Made by a program: the position numbers and the translations under genes. Shown here piece by piece: positions 13,425 to 17,891 of a DNA stretch of 17,891 bases (positions are counted from its first letter, which is position 1; each line of letters opens with the position of its first letter). The notes under the pieces are model-generated. The model did not search any database, was not told where the DNA came from, and saw nothing but the letters and a program-made list of their open reading frames with translations. Origin of the DNA: an uncultured Campylobacter sp. (GTDB lineage: Bacteria; Campylobacterota; Campylobacteria; Campylobacterales; Campylobacteraceae); the NCBI RefSeq assembly GCF_937997405.1, contig NZ_CALKTL010000109.1, positions 1 through 17,891 on the forward strand. The letters run 5' to 3'.

Positions 13425-16161
13425 CCTCTCCTCCTTTTAAAATTTCATCGCTAGGGCCGTCGCTCTGCGAATCTTTACTATCTAAATTTGAATTTAATAA
13501 ATTTTCATCCTGCGCAAGCTTGTCCGCTTCGCCCTCGTCGCCTTCCTCGGCTTTCGGGCAGGTCGCGATACTCACGACGTCATCGCCCTCGACATTTACG
13601 ACGATAACGCCACTGGTGTTGCGGCCCGCTTTGCGGATGCTTTGCATATCGACGCGGATCATCTTACCGCTCGTAGTTAGCACCATGAGATCCATCTCCT
13701 CATCGACCATCACGACGCCGATAAGCTCGCCCGTGCGGTTGGTGAGCTTCATGCAGATGACGCCCTTGCCGCCGCGGTTTGTGAGGCGATACTCGCTCGC
13801 GGTAGTGCGCTTGCCGATACCCTTTTGGCTCACGCTTAAAATTTCTTGCATATCGCTTAGAATAAACGCGGCGCCGATGACCTCGTCGCCTTTTTCTTTA
13901 AATTTAATCCCCTTTACGCCGCGAGCGATGCGCCCCATCTGGCGAATTTTATTTAGATTAAATTTAAGACACATTCCCTTTTTCGTAGCGATGAAAAGCA
14001 TATTTTCGTTGGCGCTTTGCGGTTCGCCCTCTTGTGCGCCCTCGTCTTGCGAAATTTCATCTGAAATTTCATTCTCGCTTCCCTCCAAAATATCCTGCTC
14101 GGTCTGCTCTAGGGCTTCTTCAGCCTCGCCGCCGTCCAGATCATCGCCGCTTAGAGCGCCTCCTTTGTAGTTTTGCATCTCCTCGGCGCTGTTTGGAGCG
14201 ATGAGCGCAGTCACCAGCGTATCGTCCTCATCTAGGCTGATAGCGCGGATGCCGAGTGAGCGGATGTTTTTAAACTCGCTTAAATTCGTGCGTTTTACTA
14301 TGCCGTTGCGAGTGAAAAATACGAGCGACTTACTCGGATCAAAATCGGTCGTAGGAATGATCGCCATGATCTTTTCGTCCGCACCGAGCTGAATTAAATT
14401 TACGACCGCCTTGCCCTTTGCGGTGCGCGAGCCCTCCGGAATTTTATAGACCTTAAGCCAGTAAAGCTGCCCGCGGTCGGTGATAAACATAAGCGTATCG
14501 TGAGTATTGCTCGTAAAAAAGCTCTCGATGAAGTCATCGTCGTACGTCGTGACCGCCACGCGCCCCTTACCGCCGCGCTTTTGCTTCTCGTAAGTCTTGC
14601 TAGGCACGCGCTTGATGTAGCCGCGGTGAGTGATCGTAACGACCATATTTTCATTCGCGATTAGATCTTCGATGTCGATATCCTCGTAGTCATCGACGAT
14701 TTCGGTGATGCGCGGGCATTTAAATTTATCCTTGATCTCCAAAAGCTCATCTTTGATGATGCCTTCGATTAGCTCCTCGCTCTTTAGGATCGCATCAAGC
14801 CGCTTTATCTCGGCTAAAATTTCTTTTAGCTCCTCCTCGATCTTTTCGCGCTCAAGTCCCGTTAAGCGGCTTAGCCTCATATCCAAAATCGCGCCCGATT
14901 GTGCTTCGCTAAGGCCGAATCTGCTCATTAAATTTTCACGCGCGACGTTGGTGTCGGCGGAGTTTCTAATCACATCGATTACTTCGTCGATATTATCTAG
15001 CGCAATCTTTAAGCCCTCTAAGATGTGCGCTCTAGCGCGCGCTTTTTGAAGCTCAAAAATTGTACGGCGGATGATGACGGTTTTTCTATGGTTCAAAAAC
15101 AGCTTCAAAAGCTCTATCAGCGTGAAAATCTTCGGCTCTTTGCCGTCGATTGCAAGCATTATCACGCCGAAGGTCGCCTCCATCGTGGTTTGCTTAAATA
15201 GATTATTCAGCACGATCTCGCTCATCGCGTCGCGCTTAAGCTCGATTACTACGCGAATTCCGTCGCGATCGCTCTCGTCGCGCACTTCGGAGATCCCTTC
15301 GATCTGCTTTTCTTTTACGAGATCTGCGATCTGCTCGATCAGGCGCGCCTTATTGGTTTGATACGGCAGCTCGTCGATTACGATGACATCTTTACTAGCT
15401 TTTTTTTCGATATGGGTTTTAGCGCGAATTTTAACGCGCCCTCTGCCCGTTTTATACGCTTCGATGATCCCCTTTTTGCCGTAGATTATGCCGCCGGTCG
15501 GAAAATCAGGGCCCTTGATCTCGCCCATTATCTCCTCTAGGCTTGCGTTTTTATTCTCAAGTAGTATCAAAAGACCGCCCACGAGCTCATCTAGGCTGTG
15601 CGGCGGGATATTCGTCGCCATTCCAACGGCGATTCCGCTCGAGCCGTTAAGCAGCAAATTCGGCACGCGCGCAGGCAGGACGTCGGGTTCGTTCAGGCTC
15701 TCGTCGTAGTTCGGCACGAAATCGACCGTCTCTTTATCCAGGTCTTTTAGCAGTTCCTCGGCTAGCGGCGTCATACGCGCTTCGGTATACCTCATCGCCG
15801 CCGCGCCGTCGCCGTCGATCGAACCGAAGTTGCCTTGACCGTCGACGGAAGGAATTCTCATCGAAAAGCTCTGCGCCATTCGCACGAGCGCATCATAAAC
15901 GGCGATATCGCCGTGCGGATGGTATTTACCGATGACGTCTCCTACTATACGGGCGGATTTTTTGTAAGGCTGGCGAGAGCCCACGCCAAGATCGTTCATC
16001 GCATATAAAATTCGCCTATGCACCGGCTTTAGGCCGTCTCTGGCGTCCGGCAGCGCACGACCGATGATAACGCTCATCGAGTAATCAAGATAGCTCGTCT
16101 TGATTGATTCTTCGACGTCGATATCGATGATTTCTTGATTTTCAAACATATTTGATTGCAT
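13417..16161 (-). CDS. gyrA: DNA gyrase subunit A, with Ile at residue 86
   Basis: GyrA is the DNA breakage-reunion subunit of gyrase, working as A2B2 to introduce negative supercoils. The 914-residue protein shows the catalytic Y125 in AMRYTEARM, the quinolone-resistance region around 71-110, and the GyrA box QKRGGKG at about 527-533 opening the C-terminal pinwheel. At residue 86, in HPHGDIAVYD, it has Ile (codon ATC at 15904-15906); susceptible C. jejuni has Thr here. D90 is intact. The protein is about 50 residues longer than C. jejuni GyrA, mainly through an acidic insert at about 657-717 (rich in E, D, G, S) and an acidic tail. The ATG at 16161 has AAAGGA upstream and a TATAAT box. It ends overlapping asd. 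Confidence 0.97.
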   Translation of the reverse strand: MQSNMFENQEIIDIDVEESIKTSYLDYSMSVIIGRALPDARDGLKPVHRRILYAMNDLGVGSRQPYKKSARIVGDVIGKYHPHGDIAVYDALVRMAQSFSMRIPSVDGQGNFGSIDGDGAAAMRYTEARMTPLAEELLKDLDKETVDFVPNYDESLNEPDVLPARVPNLLLNGSSGIAVGMATNIPPHSLDELVGGLLILLENKNASLEEIMGEIKGPDFPTGGIIYGKKGIIEAYKTGRGRVKIRAKTHIEKKASKDVIVIDELPYQTNKARLIEQIADLVKEKQIEGISEVRDESDRDGIRVVIELKRDAMSEIVLNNLFKQTTMEATFGVIMLAIDGKEPKIFTLIELLKLFLNHRKTVIIRRTIFELQKARARAHILEGLKIALDNIDEVIDVIRNSADTNVARENLMSRFGLSEAQSGAILDMRLSRLTGLEREKIEEELKEILAEIKRLDAILKSEELIEGIIKDELLEIKDKFKCPRITEIVDDYEDIDIEDLIANENMVVTITHRGYIKRVPSKTYEKQKRGGKGRVAVTTYDDDFIESFFTSNTHDTLMFITDRGQLYWLKVYKIPEGSRTAKGKAVVNLIQLGADEKIMAIIPTTDFDPSKSLVFFTRNGIVKRTNLSEFKNIRSLGIRAISLDEDDTLVTALIAPNSAEEMQNYKGGALSGDDLDGGEAEEALEQTEQDILEGSENEISDEISQDEGAQEGEPQSANENMLFIATKKGMCLKFNLNKIRQMGRIARGVKGIKFKEKGDEVIGAAFILSDMQEILSVSQKGIGKRTTASEYRLTNRGGKGVICMKLTNRTGELIGVVMVDEEMDLMVLTTSGKMIRVDMQSIRKAGRNTSGVIVVNVEGDDVVSIATCPKAEEGDEGEADKLAQDENLLNSNLDSKDSQSDGPSDEILKGGEDE

Positions 16162-16188
16162 AAATATCCTTTTAAATTTTAAAGCGCG

Positions 16189-16194
16189 ATTATA
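16189..16194 (-). promoter_or_regulatory. -10 box of the gyrA promoter
   Basis: A perfect TATAAT on the minus strand lies 27 bases before the gyrA ATG, in the short space after the comF-like stop codon. gyrA and asd can therefore be transcribed separately from the two upstream genes. No obvious -35 is present, as is normal for this group. Confidence 0.6.
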
Positions 16195-16199
16195 GCGAA

Positions 16200-16817
16200 T
16201 TATTCTTTTGCATTAGCTAAAACCAAGCCGCACACGGGCATAAAGCCACCCTGCATTAAAGTCTCGCGCGCTTGCAGCATGCTAAGGCCTGAAGTGATGA
16301 TGTCGTCTACTAGGATCACGGGGAATTGCGGCGGGGTTAAAATTTTAAAATTTCGCTTGTGCTTTAGGCGAAATTCCAAACTCTGCCCGCTGTATTTGAC
16401 GCGATTTTGCGCGCGCAGGCAGTGAAATTTAGGCTCGATTAGCTCGCTTTTTAGCGCGCGGGCTAAGATCGCCGTGTGCGAATAGCCACTGCGTATGTCA
16501 TCATCCAGCGGCACGGCATTAAATTTAAAAACCCCGTCCGTTTTAAACGCTTCGTAATTTTGCGGATTTGCAGAAATTTCGCGCTGTAGATGAAGCGGAA
16601 ATTTCGCTAAGCTTAAAGAGGCTATGCGCGCAAGCACCGCAGCGCCGTATTCGTGGTGTTTAGAAAGTATAAGCTCGCGAATTTCTGAGTAGCCGTAGTA
16701 GTAAAATACGCTAAAGCCCTCCACCTGCCGCATACCTAGGCGGCATTCGGCTAAATTTGCGGCGCAGGCGGCGCAGATCGTGCGCAGGCTAAACGCGCCG
16801 CAATTTACGCAGCGCAT
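16200..16817 (-). CDS. comF: ComF/CtsW-type phosphoribosyltransferase-like protein
   Basis: This 205-residue protein of the ComF family is involved in natural transformation. The N-terminus has two cysteine pairs, CVNC (C3, C6) and CAAC (C15, C18), likely binding zinc. The C-terminal half is a type I phosphoribosyltransferase fold with the PRPP loop VILVDDIITSGLS (D171, D172 at 167-179). The C. jejuni counterpart beside gyrA is, as I recall, Cj1028c, named ctsW because its loss impairs DNA uptake; the same position here supports orthology. In ComF proteins the reaction is unproven. The ATG follows directly on the stop of the lipoprotein gene, so the two are coupled. A TTA stop lies just before the gyrA promoter. 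Confidence 0.85.
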   Translation of the reverse strand: MRCVNCGAFSLRTICAACAANLAECRLGMRQVEGFSVFYYYGYSEIRELILSKHHEYGAAVLARIASLSLAKFPLHLQREISANPQNYEAFKTDGVFKFNAVPLDDDIRSGYSHTAILARALKSELIEPKFHCLRAQNRVKYSGQSLEFRLKHKRNFKILTPPQFPVILVDDIITSGLSMLQARETLMQGGFMPVCGLVLANAKE

Positions 16818-17366
16818 CTAAAGCGTCAAGATGATTTGATCGGCAGATTTTTTGATGATGTCGCCAAGTAAGCTTTGCACAAAAGGATTAAGCGATCTAG
16901 CCGTACGAAGCGCGGTAAATTGGCTCTGATCCTGTGAAACGCGCTTGGTGGTGGTTTTGTTGCCCTGCACGATAGAAATCGCGACCTCGCCTCTTGCGCT
17001 CATATTTTCCTTTGAGTAGCCGTTGATCGCCGCCGAGATGCTTCTAATATTTACGGTTACGATATTCGGGCTTGCCGGATCGATCCTTACGCCGCGAGCC
17101 TCAAGCTCCGCGCGCAAAGCCTTATCGAACCACGCCGAGAGATTGTTTTTTAAAAGCACTTCATCGACGAGTTTGCCGTCGTTATCGTTTATAACGGCGA
17201 TTACCATCTGATTTTCGCGCTGATCGTTGATCGCGTTGATATTTACCGACTTGCCGCTTACGGTCTGATCGGCCTTAGAAAGATACGGATTTAGGCTGAT
17301 GACGCTGCTGGTTTGCGAGCAAGCGACAAAAAATAGCGCAAATACGCCGAGTAAAAATTTTTTCAT
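16818..17366 (-). CDS. YajG-like lipoprotein
   Basis: This 182-residue lipoprotein has the signal peptide MKKFLLGVFALFFVAC with lipid-carrying C16, followed by Ser and Gln, so it is probably sorted to the outer membrane. The mature part fits the YajG family (Lipoprotein_16): a central DNDGKLVDEVLLKNNLSAWFDKAL-type segment, broken here as LLKNNLSAW (about 72-80), and an ALRAELEARGV helix. Function in the family is not established. The frame continues upstream to an ATG at 17396, but the ATG at 17366 is chosen: it has AAAAGGA in front and gives a perfect lipoprotein signal, and the longer form would carry 10 charged residues. It abuts comF with no gap. A TACAAT -10 lies about 30 bases upstream. 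Confidence 0.85.
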   Translation of the reverse strand: MKKFLLGVFALFFVACSQTSSVISLNPYLSKADQTVSGKSVNINAINDQRENQMVIAVINDNDGKLVDEVLLKNNLSAWFDKALRAELEARGVRIDPASPNIVTVNIRSISAAINGYSKENMSARGEVAISIVQGNKTTTKRVSQDQSQFTALRTARSLNPFVQSLLGDIIKKSADQIILTL

Positions 17367-17394
17367 TTCGATCCTTTTTCTGAAATTCGGGCGC

Positions 17395-17403
17395 ATTGTA
17401 GCA
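17395..17403 (-). promoter_or_regulatory. Extended -10 promoter of the lipoprotein-comF operon
   Basis: The minus strand reads TGCTACAAT, an extended -10, at 28 bases before the lipoprotein ATG. The 92-bp spacer to dnaX also contains AAATTTAAAATTTATAGA, an AT-rich block shared by both divergent promoters. Confidence 0.5.
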
Positions 17404-17431
17404 CTAAATTTAAAATTTATAGATTTTTTTG

Positions 17432-17437
17432 TATCAT
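17432..17437 (+). promoter_or_regulatory. Candidate -10 box of dnaX
   Basis: TATCAT directly after a run of seven T residues (17424-17430) matches the T-rich/-10 arrangement of Campylobacter sigma-70 promoters. It lies 22 bases before the dnaX TTG, giving a leader of about 15 bases that contains AAAGGAG. Confidence 0.4.
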
Positions 17438-17458
17438 TGTAAGATCAAAGGAGAAATT

Positions 17459-17891
17459 TTGCAAGCACTCGCTTTAAAATACAGACCCAAAAGCTTCGAT
17501 CAGCTCATCGGTCAGGACGCCGTCGCCAAAAGCCTCGCGCACGCGCTGGATTCGGGCAGGCTGAGCCACGCATATCTTTTCAGCGGACTTCGCGGCAGCG
17601 GCAAAACCTCGACGGCTAGGATTTTTGCCAAAGCGCTTTTATGCGATAAAGGCCCTACCGGCAAGCCGTGCGAGGTCTGCAATAACTGCGTAATGGCAAA
17701 CGAGGGGCGCCACATCGACATCATCGAGATGGACGCCGCCAGCCACCGCAAGATCGACGATATCCGCGAGCTCATCGAACAGACGAAGTATCATCCCGCA
17801 AGCGCGCGCTTTAAAATTTTCATCATCGACGAGGTGCATATGCTCACCAAAGAGGCTTCCAACGCGCTTTTAAAGACGCTTGAGGAGCCGC
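17459..17891 (+). CDS. dnaX: DNA polymerase III subunit gamma/tau, 5' part only
   Basis: DnaX forms the ATP-driven clamp-loader motor of the replicative polymerase. Only the first 144 codons lie in the window. They hold the N-terminal LALKYRPKSFDQLIGQ, Walker A GLRGSGKT (43-50), zinc-module cysteines C62, C71, C74 and C77, the DAAS segment at 92-95 (followed by His96, where Asn or Ser is more usual), and Walker B/DExH FIIDEVHML (121-129). The frame continues past the edge. The start is TTG at 17459 with AAAGGAG 8 bases upstream; no ATG lies in frame nearby. It diverges from the lipoprotein gene. Whether a gamma form is made by frameshifting cannot be seen here. Confidence 0.96.
   Translation, partial: MQALALKYRPKSFDQLIGQDAVAKSLAHALDSGRLSHAYLFSGLRGSGKTSTARIFAKALLCDKGPTGKPCEVCNNCVMANEGRHIDIIEMDAASHRKIDDIRELIEQTKYHPASARFKIFIIDEVHMLTKEASNALLKTLEEP

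Noticed and set aside
13520..14170. 216-codon plus-strand frame opposite gyrA
   Set aside because: Ser/Pro/Ile-rich shadow of the gyrA coding strand without motifs or a ribosome binding site.
17367..17396. Upstream ATG extending the lipoprotein by 10 codons
   Set aside because: It would put charged residues before the signal peptide and overlaps the TACAAT -10 box; the ATG at 17366 has the ribosome binding site.

Overview
The window looks like a Campylobacter chromosome (Campylobacterota), probably one of the moderately GC-rich oral or host-associated species rather than C. jejuni. The evidence is the gene neighbourhoods (hemB/ribA/rsmG; comF(ctsW)-gyrA-asd; hemE near a small radical SAM gene, as recalled for C. 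jejuni), TTG and GTG starts with AAGGA/GGAG ribosome binding sites, TATAAT-type -10 boxes without a clear -35, and the extreme frequency of the word AAATTT between GC-rich stretches. The species assignment is inference.

Left part (1-4.5 kb): hemB (minus, cut by the window edge) and ribA (plus) diverge from a 62-bp spacer with a near-perfect 25-bp palindrome over the -10 region. ribA, rsmG, a small membrane-anchored zinc-ribbon protein and an unrecognised 180-residue protein follow with overlapping stop and start codons, so they form one operon. A 570-bp repeat-rich gap leads to a divergent CLC-type anion transporter with its own TATAAT promoter.

Middle (4.5-10.5 kb): this is the accessory-looking part. 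It has a possible gene remnant, a Kbp/YgaU-like BON-LysM protein, an AT-richer membrane protein of unknown function followed by coding-like debris, and a secreted tannase/feruloyl-esterase-like hydrolase with a Ser/Asp/His triad. Long gaps (7927-8893 and 9791-10550) hold hairpins, short repeats, and possibly one very short hydrophobic peptide gene. A minus-strand radical SAM gene sits between the two gaps.

Right part (10.5-17.9 kb): this is dense housekeeping sequence, nearly all on the minus strand. Read 5'->3' it is a yajG-like lipoprotein, a comF/ctsW-type phosphoribosyltransferase, gyrA (own TATAAT promoter), asd, a strong hairpin terminator, then yqhA and hemE. dnaX starts divergently at the right edge and is cut by it.

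The best leads are: GyrA carries Ile at residue 86, the position where Thr-to-Ile causes fluoroquinolone resistance in C. jejuni; the palindrome between hemB and ribA; mutually exclusive pairings in the asd-yqhA leader; and altered signature motifs in the CLC protein. I saw no rRNA, tRNA, CRISPR array, transposase or integrase, and no clear new defence or metabolic system.
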